Shown here in pieces: positions 17,478 to 27,300 of a stretch of DNA of 64,000 nt (positions within the stretch are counted from its first letter, which is position 1; each line of letters starts with the position of its first letter). The notes under the pieces are model-generated. The model was not told where the DNA came from. It worked only from the letters and a program-made list of their open reading frames with translations, and did no database searches. A program made the translations under genes and the position numbers. Origin of the DNA: JBBQWZ01 sp038210135 (GTDB lineage Bacteria; Acidobacteriota; Terriglobia; Bryobacterales; Bryobacteraceae); assembly GCA_038210135.1 (NCBI GenBank), contig JBBQWZ010000002.1, forward strand, positions 124,001-188,000, given 5' to 3'.

Positions 17478-18511
17478 CGCTCACTTGCCCCGTGCCCATC
17501 ACCAACACCGAAAACATTCTCCTCGGCCACGGCAGCGGCGGAACACTTAGCGCCGCGCTGCTTCGCGACATTCTATTGCCCGCCTATTCGAATCCTCTGC
17601 TCGATCGCATGGAGGATCAGGCCACCCTCGAACTCGGCGGACTCCGCCTCGCTTTCACCACCGATTCCTTCGTCGTCAAGCCGCTCTTTTTCCCCGGCGG
17701 CGACATCGGCAGCCTCGCCGTCCACGGAACCGTCAACGACCTCGCCATGGGCGGAGCCCGTCCCATCGCCCTCAGCGTCGCCATGATTCTTGAAGAAGGC
17801 TTCCCCGTTTCGCAACTCCAGCGCATCGCCCAATCCATCGGCGCCGCCGCCCGCACCTGCGGAATTCCTGTCGTCACCGGCGATACCAAAGTCGTCGAAA
17901 AAGGTTCCGGCGACGGCATCTTCATCAACACCAGCGGCATCGGAATCGTTGCCGCCAACCTGCACCTCTCCGCCTCCAACGCCGAGCCCGGCGACGTCGT
18001 TATCCTTAGCGGATCGCTCGGTGATCACGGAATCGCCATCCTCGCTCAGCGCGAAGGCCTCGCTCTCGACACCGCCATCGAAAGCGACTCCGCTCCGCTG
18101 CACACGCTGGTCCAGGCAATTCTCAACATCACCACCGAAATTCGCTGCATGCGCGATCCTACCCGCGGCGGACTCGCCAGCACGCTCAACGAAATCGCCG
18201 GTCAGTCTCGCGTCGGTATCACAGTCGAGGAGACCAAGGTCCCCATCCGCGAAGGCGTGCGCGGAGTCTGCGAAATCCTGGGACTCGATCCCCTCTATGT
18301 CGCGAACGAAGGCAAACTCGTCGCCATCGTTCCGCCACAGCATGCCGATAACGTCCTCGCGGCGATGCGCGCCCATCCGCTTGGGCGCGACGCCGCCATC
18401 ATCGGAACCGTGACCGCCGACCAACCCGGCCGCGTCCTCCAGCGGACCGCGTTCGGCACCCGCCGCGTCGTCTCGATGCTCGCCGGCGATCAACTCCCGA
18501 GGATCTGCTGA
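17474..18511 (+). CDS. hypE: Hydrogenase maturation protein HypE
   Basis: HypE dehydrates a thiocarbamate on its own C-terminal cysteine to make the cyanide ligands of the active-site iron. The 345-residue protein shows the N-terminal HGSGGTLSAALL, the AIRS-type ATP-binding region (TVNDLAMGGARP, TGDTKVVEKG) and the invariant C-terminal PRIC. The ATG at 17474 overlaps the hypD stop. The partner that loads carbamoyl onto HypE, HypF, is not encoded in this window and must lie elsewhere. Confidence 0.96.
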   Translation: MTLTCPVPITNTENILLGHGSGGTLSAALLRDILLPAYSNPLLDRMEDQATLELGGLRLAFTTDSFVVKPLFFPGGDIGSLAVHGTVNDLAMGGARPIALSVAMILEEGFPVSQLQRIAQSIGAAARTCGIPVVTGDTKVVEKGSGDGIFINTSGIGIVAANLHLSASNAEPGDVVILSGSLGDHGIAILAQREGLALDTAIESDSAPLHTLVQAILNITTEIRCMRDPTRGGLASTLNEIAGQSRVGITVEETKVPIREGVRGVCEILGLDPLYVANEGKLVAIVPPQHADNVLAAMRAHPLGRDAAIIGTVTADQPGRVLQRTAFGTRRVVSMLAGDQLPRIC

Positions 18512-18756
18512 TGCACGAACTCGGTATGGCACACAGCGTTCTTGAAGCCGTCCGCATCGAGGCCGGCCGCTTTCCCGGCTCCCGCGCCACCCGCGTCGGA
18601 CTCCGCATCGGACCGATGGCCGGTATCGATCCCGCGTCACTCAGCTTCTGCTTCGAGGCCGTCGCCGAGGGCATCGCGCTCACCATCGAAGAGGGCGCCG
18701 ACGACCAGTTGGATATCAGTTTTGTCGAATTAGAGGAACCAGACCATGCGAATTGA
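18511..18756 (+). CDS. hypA: HypA-like nickel metallochaperone lacking the zinc-finger domain
   Basis: The protein begins MHELGMAHSV with the nickel-binding Met1-His2-Glu3, and RVGLRIGPMAGIDPASLSFCFE matches the HypA core. It is only 81 residues, against about 113 for the family. The segment that normally carries the two CxxC pairs of the structural zinc site is absent: after LTIEEGA (residues 58-63) the chain goes straight into DQLDISFVELEE, equivalent to the last strand of HypA. I see no frameshift, so this looks like a clean in-frame loss. It overlaps hypE by one base and hypB by eleven. Nickel delivery may work through HypB or without zinc control. Confidence 0.85.
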   Translation: MHELGMAHSVLEAVRIEAGRFPGSRATRVGLRIGPMAGIDPASLSFCFEAVAEGIALTIEEGADDQLDISFVELEEPDHAN

Positions 18757-19432
18757 TGTTGGCGAAAAAGTACTCCGCGAGAATCATAAAATCGCAGCCG
18801 AACTCCGGACCCTGCTCGAGGAACGGGGCATCCTCTGCGTGAACATGATCGGCTCGCCCGGCTGCGGCAAAACCGCGATCTTCGAGCGCACTCTTGCGGA
18901 ACTCAGGAACACCCAGCTCCGTGTCGCGGTGCTGACCGGCGACATCCAAACCGACACCGACGCCCAGCGCCTCTCCCGCTACGGCTTTCCCGCCCGCCAG
19001 ATCACTACCGCCGGAGCCTGTCATCTGGACGCGCGCATGGTCCTCCGCGCCATGGATGGCTGGGACCTCGATCAGATCGACGTTCTCCTGATCGAAAACG
19101 TCGGGAACCTGGTTTGCCCAACCAGCTACGATCTCGGCGAGGAAGCGAAAATTGTCGTGCTCAGCGTCACCGAAGGCGACGAGAAACCCCTGAAATATCC
19201 TGGTATCTTCTATCGCAGCGCACTCATGCTTCTCAGCAAGTGCGACCTTCTGCCCTACGTCCCGTTCAACGCGGACCTCGCCGTCAGCAACGCCAAAAGC
19301 ATCCATCCTGAAATCGAAGTCGTTCGCCTTTCCGCGCTCACCGGCGATGGCTTCGAAGCGTGGATGACATGGCTGCTCGCCCGCCAGAAAGTCCGTGCCG
19401 CCGCGCCTCGCGCCGCACTCAGTGCCCAATAA
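18746..19432 (+). CDS. hypB: Hydrogenase/urease nickel-insertion GTPase HypB
   Basis: HypB is a GTPase that drives nickel transfer to the large subunit. The 228-residue protein has the P-loop GSPGCGKT, the TGDIQTDTDAQR segment, and metal-site residues in GACHLDARM and ENVGNLVCP. It lacks the N-terminal His-rich or CxxCGC nickel-storage extension seen in some HypB proteins. The G4-like element is LLSKCDLLPY. The start overlaps hypA. A receptor remnant begins six bases after the stop. Confidence 0.95.
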   Translation: MRIDVGEKVLRENHKIAAELRTLLEERGILCVNMIGSPGCGKTAIFERTLAELRNTQLRVAVLTGDIQTDTDAQRLSRYGFPARQITTAGACHLDARMVLRAMDGWDLDQIDVLLIENVGNLVCPTSYDLGEEAKIVVLSVTEGDEKPLKYPGIFYRSALMLLSKCDLLPYVPFNADLAVSNAKSIHPEIEVVRLSALTGDGFEAWMTWLLARQKVRAAAPRAALSAQ

Positions 19433-19437
19433 TATCG

Positions 19438-19735
19438 AGCGCACAAATTTCCCTGGTTTCGCGCTCCGGCACCAACGCCTTCCAGGGCTTCGTATTCGAC
19501 CACTTCCGCGACACCGTGCTCGATGGGCGCTTTCACAACGTAGGCTCCGGAGCCATCGCACCCACTGTGCAGTTCCCCATCTCCGTAGCCAACGCCATGT
19601 ACGTCACTCCGCCTCCAGCCCGCGTCATCCCGCCCGTCGGCAACGGCGGTACCGACACTTTGATCGATACGAATTTCAAACTGCCGTACGTCCATCGGGT
19701 CAACGTCGAAGTGGAGCAGCAGATCGGCGGGCCGA
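19438..19735 (+). pseudogene. Remnant of an Oar-like TonB-dependent receptor
   Basis: The plus-strand translation contains ISLVSRSGTNAFQGFVFDHF, which matches the end of the plug region of acidobacterial Oar-type receptors, and then, about 65 residues later, FKLPYVHRVNVEVEQQIG, which matches a barrel segment normally several hundred residues further on. No receptor start, signal peptide or C-terminal strand is present. It is therefore an internally deleted fragment. It differs in detail from the intact receptor at 20889, so it derives from another paralogue. Confidence 0.65.
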
Positions 19736-19807
19736 ATAGACCCTTACCGCCTGATACGTCGGCGCATTCGGAAAGCCCCAGGCCTCCCGGCCTGTGCACG
19801 AGCTCAA

Positions 19808-20689
19808 TTACCCCTCGGTATACCAGCGCGAACCGTGCCGCTGCTCCTCGTCCACTTCCTGCAACAGAGCCAGCGTCCGGCTCCGCCGCATCGTAGCGAA
19901 CGCCGCCACCATCGCATTCAACAACGCCATTGGAGCCGCATACGAGACCCCGAACGACGGCGTCTCCACCGGCGTCATAAAACACGTATTCGCAATCCGC
20001 GCCAACGGCGACAGCAGCGTGTCCGCGATCGCGACGCAGAACGCCCCGTTCGCCGCCGCCTTCTCCAGACCCTCCACCGTCATCCGCAAGCCGCGCCGGA
20101 AACTGATGGCAATCACCAGGTCGGATTCCCGCGCCGCCCGCGCCAGGTGCATCACCCGGCCCGCGCCGGTCCCCGCGAACACCGGCAACCCCACCACGCT
20201 CAATTTGTATTCGAGGAACGTGACCAGCGAAGCAGCGACGTCGCCGCCAAACAACATTACCCTCCGTGCCGAATGCAGGCGTCGCGCCACATCGCTCAGC
20301 GCGTCCGCATCCACGCTCCCGCGGACCGCGTTCAGATTCTTCAGATCCTGCTCCATCGACTCCCGGACCGCCGACGCACCGCTGTTCTTCTTCGCCACGC
20401 TGGCCTGCATCGTGTCCAATGACGTCGCGTACGCCACCGAAGCTTCGTGCAGGTGGTGTTGGAACGCGCGGTAATTCTCAAATCCCATGCCGCGCACGAT
20501 CCGGACAATCGTCGCCGCATCCGTATCCAGTTGCTGCGCCAGATCACGGACCCGCAAAAGGACAAATTGACGCGGGTTTGCCAGCACTGGACGAATGATC
20601 TGCTGGCGACGAGCGCTTAACGAACCAATACGGACCGCCAGGTTTCCGTTCTCCATCGCGCCGTCGCGCAAAGCCGTCTTCGGCTGCAT
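19808..20689 (-). CDS. RpiR/MurR-family transcriptional regulator (HTH + SIS domain)
   Basis: This 293-residue regulator has an N-terminal RpiR helix-turn-helix (LSARRQQIIRPVLANPRQFV, with RVRDLAQQLDTDAATIVRIV as the reading segment). A C-terminal SIS phosphosugar-binding domain follows (RRVMLFGGDVAASLVTFLEY, SDLVIAISFRRGLRMTVEG). Such proteins sense sugar phosphates. It is divergent from the TonB-dependent receptor at 20889, about 200 bases away, with a palindrome between them. Control of the receptor and protease pair is plausible but inferred. Confidence 0.88.
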   Translation of the reverse strand: MQPKTALRDGAMENGNLAVRIGSLSARRQQIIRPVLANPRQFVLLRVRDLAQQLDTDAATIVRIVRGMGFENYRAFQHHLHEASVAYATSLDTMQASVAKKNSGASAVRESMEQDLKNLNAVRGSVDADALSDVARRLHSARRVMLFGGDVAASLVTFLEYKLSVVGLPVFAGTGAGRVMHLARAARESDLVIAISFRRGLRMTVEGLEKAAANGAFCVAIADTLLSPLARIANTCFMTPVETPSFGVSYAAPMALLNAMVAAFATMRRSRTLALLQEVDEEQRHGSRWYTEG

Positions 20690-20742
20690 CGGCCAATCAT
20701 GCGGGATGAGTGCCGACTTGTCAACCAGTTCCGCGGCGAAAC

Positions 20743-20756
20743 GAAACAGCCGTTTC
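20743..20756. promoter_or_regulatory. Candidate operator palindrome GAAAC-AGCC-GTTTC
   Basis: A perfect 5-bp inverted repeat with a 4-base spacer lies between the RpiR gene and the receptor, 12 bases upstream of the receptor -35 box. Position and symmetry fit a binding site for the divergently encoded RpiR protein. No experiment supports this. Confidence 0.35.
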
Positions 20757-20768
20757 TGTCACACGCTC

Positions 20769-20797
20769 TTGACAAAGCCCGCCAAAAGGATCAAAAT
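20769..20797 (+). promoter_or_regulatory. Sigma-70-type promoter of the TonB-dependent receptor
   Basis: TTGACA at 20769-20774 is an exact -35 consensus. After a 17-base spacer comes CAAAAT, a four-of-six match to the -10 box. The transcript would start near 20804 and leave a leader of about 85 bases before the GTG at 20889. Confidence 0.55.
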
Positions 20798-20888
20798 CGC
20801 GTAACTACCAGGGGCGCGACCCGCCATGTCGCCGACGAGAAACCGATGTTTCAACACGTGCCCTTTACCGCACCGCAAAGGAGTTTTT

Positions 20889-23800
20889 GTGTCTCAAACC
20901 ACTTTTCGCGTCGCCCGTTGTCTCCTCCTTCTCACCTTGCCGGTTCTCTCGCTTTTCGCGCAAACGGGCGCCACCGGCGCCATCACGGGGCTCGTCACCG
21001 ATCCCGCCGGATCCTCCGTCCCGCTGGCGGAGGTGAGAGTCACCAATCTCGAAACCGGCGAAGCTCGCAGCGTCGTTTCGAACCAGGCAGGCATCTACCT
21101 CGCCCCCTTGCTCTCGCCCGGCTCCTACCGCGTCGAAATTTCAAAGGCTGGCTTCAAGTCCCTGGCCTACCCGACCGTCCGGGTCAACGCCACGGAAACG
21201 GAAACGCTCAACGCCCGCCTCGACGTGGGCGCGCTGAGTGAAAAGGTAACCGTATCGGCCGACGCCGAACAGCTGCAAACCTCGTCCAGCTCTCTCGGAC
21301 GCGTCACCGGAGAGCGCATGGTCGCCGAGCTCCCGCTCGCCGCGCGCAACTTCACCCAGATCATCGGACTGAACCCCGGGGTATCCGCCGAAATCAATAA
21401 CGCCACCGACCTCGGCCGCGGCAACGGCGGCATGAGTAACTTCTCCACCGGCGGCGCTTCCGTTAAGGACAACAACTACCAAATGGACGGCGTCGGAACC
21501 AACGACATCCAGAACAGCGGAACCTTCTCGGGCGGCGTCGCCATTCCCAACCCGGACACAATCGCCGAATTCCGCGTCCAGACCCAGCAGTACGATGCCA
21601 GCTACGGACGCAATACCGGCGCCAACATCAACGTCATTACCAAAGGCGGCACCAACGCTCTCCACGGATCGCTGTTCGAGTTCTTCCGCAACGAAAAACT
21701 GAACGCCAACGACTTCTTCTTCAACCGCGCCGGCCAGGCCCGTCCTCTGCTCCGCCAGAATCAGTTCGGCGGCACTATCGGGGGACCCATTGTCAAGGAC
21801 AAGCTGTTCTACTTCGGTTCCTATCAAGGCACCCGCCAGACCAACGGCGTCAGCACCTCCTGCTCCACCAGCTACTTGACGCCCGCCCTCACGGATGACC
21901 GCTCGCGTGCCGGCCTTGGACGCCTGTTCGCCGGTCAGGCCGGCAGCAACGGAGTCGCCATCCTGGCCGACGGTTCGAACATCAGTCCGCAGGCCCTTGC
22001 TCTTCTGAATCTGAAACTGCCCAGCGGGGCCTACGCGATTGCTTCGCCGTCGCGCATCGATCCCAGCGCGCCCTTCGCCACCCGCGGATCCACCGTTCTC
22101 AGCAGCCCCTGCACGTTCAACGAGAACCAATACATGGGTAACCTCGACTACCTGATCTCCGCCAAGAGCCGCCTCGTCTATCGCATGTTCATCGCGAAGA
22201 GTGACCAGACCACCACGTTCCCCACCACCAACCTCGGCGGACCTACCGCTCCTGGCTGGCCGTTGCTCAACCCCAACAAGTTCTTCAACGCGACCCTCGC
22301 CTACAACTACATCGTGAGCCCCTCGATCGTTAACGAATTCCAAATCGGCTTCCATCGCCAGAATGCGCTCACCCTGCAATCGGAGCCGGTGAAGTACTCT
22401 GACATCGGCGTCAACGCACCGGCATACGACAACGGCATCCCCGAGATCCTGATCAACGGTGCATTGACCCTGGGCGGAAACGGCCAGACACTCCTCAATA
22501 TTCAGAATCATTACGTTCTACAGGACACCCTCTCCTACACCTTCGGCAAGCACGTTGTCCGCGTGGGCGGCGGCATCGAGCGCACCCAGAACAATCAATC
22601 ACAGTTTCACTACCTCGCCGGATTGATCTTCCTGGGCTTCCCTGACCTGCTGCTTGGCGGGGCTGGAAATGTTTTCCAGTCCATCGATCTCCCCGGACAA
22701 TTCGATCGCGCCTATCGTTTGTGGGATAGCAATTTGTATATCCATGACGACATCAAAGTGTCCCGCCGCCTCACCGTGAACATCGGTCTCCGCTACGAAC
22801 GCCTGGGCAACCTCAGCGACGAACATGGCCGCAATGGCGACTTCGATTACACCCGCGCCAATAAGAATCCTCCGGCCGGCGGAACCCTCGAAGGCTACAC
22901 TGTTCCCTCCAACTACCCCGGCACCGTTCCCGCCGGCGTCACCCAGTTGAGCACCAACACCGGCTTGAACATCGCGGGACAGAATACCTGGAACCCACGT
23001 CTCGGCTTCGCCTACCAATTGCCCCACAGCGGCGACCGCTTCGTCCTCCGCGGCGGCTACGGAATTTACCACCAGCGCACCACCGGCCAGCCGTTCATTC
23101 AATTGCTGACGGCGCCGCCCTTCGCCCAGTTGAACAACCTCTCGGGCGCCGCGGCCGCCTCGCTGACGTTCGCGAATCCATTCCCGCCGGCCGTCACACT
23201 GCCAAGCTTTGCGGCCTACTCGCCGACCACCGCCCGCTCGCTCACCATCATCGATCTCAACCTCCGGCCCCCGACCGTGCAGCGCTACAGCTTGGGCATT
23301 CAGACCAAGCTCGTCAACGACTGGGTTCTCGACGTCAGCTACACCGGCTCGCGGAATACTCACTTGCTCCGCTCGCGCTCCATCAACCAGGCCGGGATCG
23401 CCAGCGCCGCCAATCCCATCCGCGGCGTCACCACCAACACCGTCGCCAACCTCCCGCTGCGCGTGCCCTACCAAGGCTTCACGTCGAGCGCTCTGACCGA
23501 CATCGAACCCTCCGGCGCCGCCTGGTACAACGCCCTGCAGGCCAGCCTCGACAAGCGCTTCAGCCACGGACTCCAGATGCTGGTTTCCTACACCTACGCG
23601 CGCCTTCTCTCCACGGATTCGAACTCGAGCAACGGAGGAAATGGCGGCACCGCCACCGGCGATCAGAACGATCCGCGTCAGCGCTACGGTCCGGACGCCT
23701 TCGTGCGCGATCAGCGCTTCGTACTCAGCGCGTTCTACTCCATCCCCGGACCCGCCAATCACCGCTCGTTGCTCGGTGAGGCGCTCTCCGGCTGGCAACT

Positions 23801-24272
23801 CGGCAGCGTGACCAGCCTCCAGAGCGGTCAGCGCCTCACCATCACCCAGACCAATGCCGCCAACGTCTACGGGATCACTTCCGATCGCGCCCAGCTCGCG
23901 CCCGGGTGCACCTACTCGCAGCTGGTCACCAGCGGCTCGGCCAATCAGAACGTCAACAAATACTTCAACAAGACCTGCTTCCCGAACACCTTCCCCATCG
24001 TCGGCGACGACGGACGAGCCACCACCTTCGGTAACTCCGGAGTCGGCATCGTTCGCGGACCCGGCCAGGCCAACGTGGACCTCTCGCTGATCAAGCGCTT
24101 CCCGGTCACCGAAAAGGTTCGCCTCGAATTCCGCGCCGAGGCCTTCAACCTGTTGAACCACGCGAATTTCTCGAACCCCTCCGTGGCCGAGAACTCCGCC
24201 GCCTTCGGCCGTATCCTGACGACGTCTGTGAACCCTCGCGTCATTCAATTTGCCTTGAAAATGAGCTTCTAA
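20889..24272 (+). CDS. Oar-like TonB-dependent receptor with N-terminal carboxypeptidase-regulatory domain
   Basis: This is a large outer-membrane receptor of about 1,127 residues, probably taking up a sugar polymer, peptide or metal complex using TonB energy. I take the GTG at 20889, which follows AAAGGAG by five bases and gives a signal peptide CLLLLTLPVLSLFAQ; an ATG at 20826 is an alternative. A carboxypeptidase-regulatory beta-sandwich comes next (GAITGLVTDPAGSSVPLAEV). A plug domain follows (LPLAARNFTQIIGLNPGVS, INVITKGGTNALHGSLFEFF), then a long beta-barrel ending in FALKMSF. Proteins of this type are greatly expanded in Solibacter-like acidobacteria. A tricorn-type protease gene follows. 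Confidence 0.93.
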   Translation: MSQTTFRVARCLLLLTLPVLSLFAQTGATGAITGLVTDPAGSSVPLAEVRVTNLETGEARSVVSNQAGIYLAPLLSPGSYRVEISKAGFKSLAYPTVRVNATETETLNARLDVGALSEKVTVSADAEQLQTSSSSLGRVTGERMVAELPLAARNFTQIIGLNPGVSAEINNATDLGRGNGGMSNFSTGGASVKDNNYQMDGVGTNDIQNSGTFSGGVAIPNPDTIAEFRVQTQQYDASYGRNTGANINVITKGGTNALHGSLFEFFRNEKLNANDFFFNRAGQARPLLRQNQFGGTIGGPIVKDKLFYFGSYQGTRQTNGVSTSCSTSYLTPALTDDRSRAGLGRLFAGQAGSNGVAILADGSNISPQALALLNLKLPSGAYAIASPSRIDPSAPFATRGSTVLSSPCTFNENQYMGNLDYLISAKSRLVYRMFIAKSDQTTTFPTTNLGGPTAPGWPLLNPNKFFNATLAYNYIVSPSIVNEFQIGFHRQNALTLQSEPVKYSDIGVNAPAYDNGIPEILINGALTLGGNGQTLLNIQNHYVLQDTLSYTFGKHVVRVGGGIERTQNNQSQFHYLAGLIFLGFPDLLLGGAGNVFQSIDLPGQFDRAYRLWDSNLYIHDDIKVSRRLTVNIGLRYERLGNLSDEHGRNGDFDYTRANKNPPAGGTLEGYTVPSNYPGTVPAGVTQLSTNTGLNIAGQNTWNPRLGFAYQLPHSGDRFVLRGGYGIYHQRTTGQPFIQLLTAPPFAQLNNLSGAAAASLTFANPFPPAVTLPSFAAYSPTTARSLTIIDLNLRPPTVQRYSLGIQTKLVNDWVLDVSYTGSRNTHLLRSRSINQAGIASAANPIRGVTTNTVANLPLRVPYQGFTSSALTDIEPSGAAWYNALQASLDKRFSHGLQMLVSYTYARLLSTDSNSSNGGNGGTATGDQNDPRQRYGPDAFVRDQRFVLSAFYSIPGPANHRSLLGEALSGWQLGSVTSLQSGQRLTITQTNAANVYGITSDRAQLAPGCTYSQLVTSGSANQNVNKYFNKTCFPNTFPIVGDDGRATTFGNSGVGIVRGPGQANVDLSLIKRFPVTEKVRLEFRAEAFNLLNHANFSNPSVAENSAAFGRILTTSVNPRVIQFALKMSF

Positions 24273-24291
24273 CTCCAGTTCGTAAACCCGC

Positions 24292-24319
24292 GCGGTTCCG
24301 CCTCTCCCAGCGGAGCCGC
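24292..24319 (+). terminator. Hairpin between the receptor and tricorn genes
   Basis: GCGGTTCCGC and GCGGAGCCGC pair over ten positions with one G-T pair and an eight-base loop. The following TTCTCTCC is only weakly T-rich, so it may attenuate rather than stop transcription. Confidence 0.45.
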
Positions 24320-24338
24320 GGTTCTCTCCATTACTGCC

Positions 24339-27300
24339 ATGAAATCGAAAACACTTCTTCTTGCTCTCCTTGCTGTTACGCTTTCCCCTTGTTTATCCGC
24401 CCAAGGGACCCGGCTCCTCCGGCATCCCACCGTCAGCCGCGACTCGATCGCTTTCGAATATGCCGGCGACCTGTGGATCGTAGGCCGCGCCGGCGGATCC
24501 GCCCGTCGCCTGACATCCACGCCGGGAGCCGAGACCGAGCCGCGCTTCTCTCCCGATGGCTCCGAGATCGCGTACTCCGCCACCATCGCCGGAAATAAAG
24601 ACGTCTACCTGATCCCTTCCGCCGGCGGCGAGCCCAAGCGCCTCACCTTCCATCCTGGAGCCGACCACGTCCGCGGCTGGACCAACGACGGCAAGAGTGT
24701 CGTCTTCGGTTCGTCTCGCGATTCGATGCCGCAGCAATCTTACTTGCGTCTCTGGACCGTCCACACAACCGGCGGAATGGAACAGCCTTTACCACTGCCG
24801 CGCGCCTTCAGCGGGTCGTTCTCACCTGACGGACGCCGTCTCGCGTACGAGGAATTCTCGACCGAATTCATTCCCGAATGGCACGAGAGCAGCATGTGGC
24901 GTCACTATCGCGGCGGCCGCACCCATCCCATTCGCCTTATCAGCCTTTCCGATTTCTCGGGTGAAAAGCTTCCCTGGGATAACAGCAACGACACCGATCC
25001 CATGTGGGTCGGCAACACCGTCTACTTCCTGTCGGACCGCAACCACAACGTCAACCTGTATTCCTACAACACCACCAACAAGCAGTTGAAGCAGCTCACC
25101 AAACACGACGACTTCGACGTGATGAACGCGACCGCTACCAGCGACGCCATCGTCTACGAGCAGGCCGGCTTCATTCACTTGTTCGATCTCAAGACAGGTC
25201 AAGGCCGGCAGTTGAACATCCAGGTCAGCGGCGATTTCCCCTGGGCGCAACCGCAGTTTAAGAAGGTCGCGAGCATGATCCGCTCCTCCGCCCTGTCGCC
25301 CACGGGAATCCGCGCCGCGTTTGAAGCGCGCGGCGAAATCTTCACCGTCGGAACCGGCAAAGGCGACTACCGCAATCTCACCCAATCGCCCGCCGCGCAT
25401 GACCGCAATCCCGCCTGGTCGCCCGACGGATCCCAACTCGCCTGGCTCTCCGACGCTTCCGGCGAAAACCAGCTCCTGATCGGCGACGCCACCGGAATCG
25501 CCAAGCCTCGCGCCATCGCGCTGCCCGCCATTGCGTACTTCACCGATCCGGCCTGGTCGCCTGACGGAAAACAGATGCTGCTCGAAGACAATCACCGCAG
25601 CTTGTGGATCATCGAAGTCGCGAGCGGCAAAGCCACCAAGGTGGACACCGAAACCCACCCCGACGTTTCTAGAAATTTCGACGCCGTCTGGGCTCCCGAT
25701 TCGAAGTGGGTCGCCTACTCGAAGAACCTGCCCAATCGCCTGCGCGCCGTCTACGTCTACTCGCTAACCGAACAGAAGCCCCACGCCATCACCGACGGAC
25801 TCTCGGATTCCCTCTCGCCCGCCTTCGACGCCAGCGGAAAGTATCTGTACTTCCTTTCGAGCACTAACTACGGACCCCGCACCGGCTGGCTCGAAATGAG
25901 TTCGCTCGACCGCCCCGTCCGGCGCGCGATTTACCTCGTTGTCCTCAGCGCCACCGAACCTTCACCGCTGCTTCCTGAAACCGGCGACGAACCCAAACCC
26001 GCATCCCCCGACGTGCCGGTCGCGAAGCCCGAAGCCGCCAAGAGCGTCACCGTCCGCATCGACTTCGACAAAATCGGCCAGCGCATCCTGTCGCTCAATG
26101 TGCCGCCCGCCGACTACAGCAGCCTCACCGCCGGAGCCGCCGGATCGATCTATTACATCGAACCGAGCGGAACCAATCCGGTCGCCGGCGGCCGTTTGCA
26201 GCGCTATCAACTCAAGGAGCGCGCCGCCGCCCCCTTCCTCGAAGGCGTCCGCGGCTACTCGCTCTCGGGCGATCAGAAAAAGCTCCTCTACCAAGCCGGA
26301 GCGCATGGCTGGGGCGTCGTCCCCGTCGATCGTCCCGCAAAAGCCGGCGATGGCATGCTCGCCGTCGATCAATTGCAAATGATGGTGGACCCGCGCGCCG
26401 AGTGGGCGGAAATTTTCCGCGAATCCTGGCGTACCCAACGCGACTACTTCTATGACGCGAAAATGCACGGCGCCAACTGGCAAGCCGTCCACGAGAAGTA
26501 TCTGCCGCTGCTCGCCCACGTCGCCCACCGCGCCGATCTCGGCTACCTGATCGCGATGGTCGGCGGCGAACTCACCGTCGGACACTCCTACCTGCAAGGC
26601 TCCGGCGACATCCCCGGCGAGGACACTACCGCGCCGGTCGGCTTGCTCGGCGCCGATTACACCGTCGATCAGGGCCGCTACAAGATCAGCCATATCTTCA
26701 ACGGCGAAAACTGGAACCCGGACCTCCGCGCTCCTCTTAGTGCTCCCGGCGTCGATGTCGCGGAAGGCGACTACCTCCTCGAAGTCAACGGACGCTCCCT
26801 CACCAGCGCCACAAACTTGTACTCCGCTTTTGAAGGAACCGCCGGACGCCAGATGATCCTCCGCGTCAGCAAGTCCGCTTTGGGCGAAGGCTCGCGGCTC
26901 GTCACCGTCGTGCCGATTGCCTCCGAAGACGGGCTCCGCACTCGCGCCTGGATCGAAGCCAACCGCCGGACAGTGGACCGCCTTTCCGGCGGCAAGCTCG
27001 CCTATGTCTGGCTCCCCAACACCGGCGCCCAGGGCTACAGTTCTTTCACCCGCTACTACTTCGCCCAACAGGAAAAGGAAGGCGCCGTCATTGACGAGCG
27101 CTACAACCACGGCGGCATGGTCGCCGACTACATCGTGAATGAACTCGACCGCAAGCTGATGGGCTTCTTCGCCACCCGCGACGGCGTCGAGGCCAGTTCG
27201 CCGAGTGCCGGAATTTACGGTCCCAAGGTAATGATCATCAATGAGTCGGCGGGCTCCGGCGGCGATGCGCTCCCGTACTATTTCCACCTCCGCAAAATTG

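Noticed and set aside
21141..22511. Long minus-strand frame (456 codons) opposite the TonB-dependent receptor
   Set aside because: The composition is repetitive Val/Gly/Ala and no motif is recognised, while the plus strand encodes a clear receptor. It is an antisense shadow.
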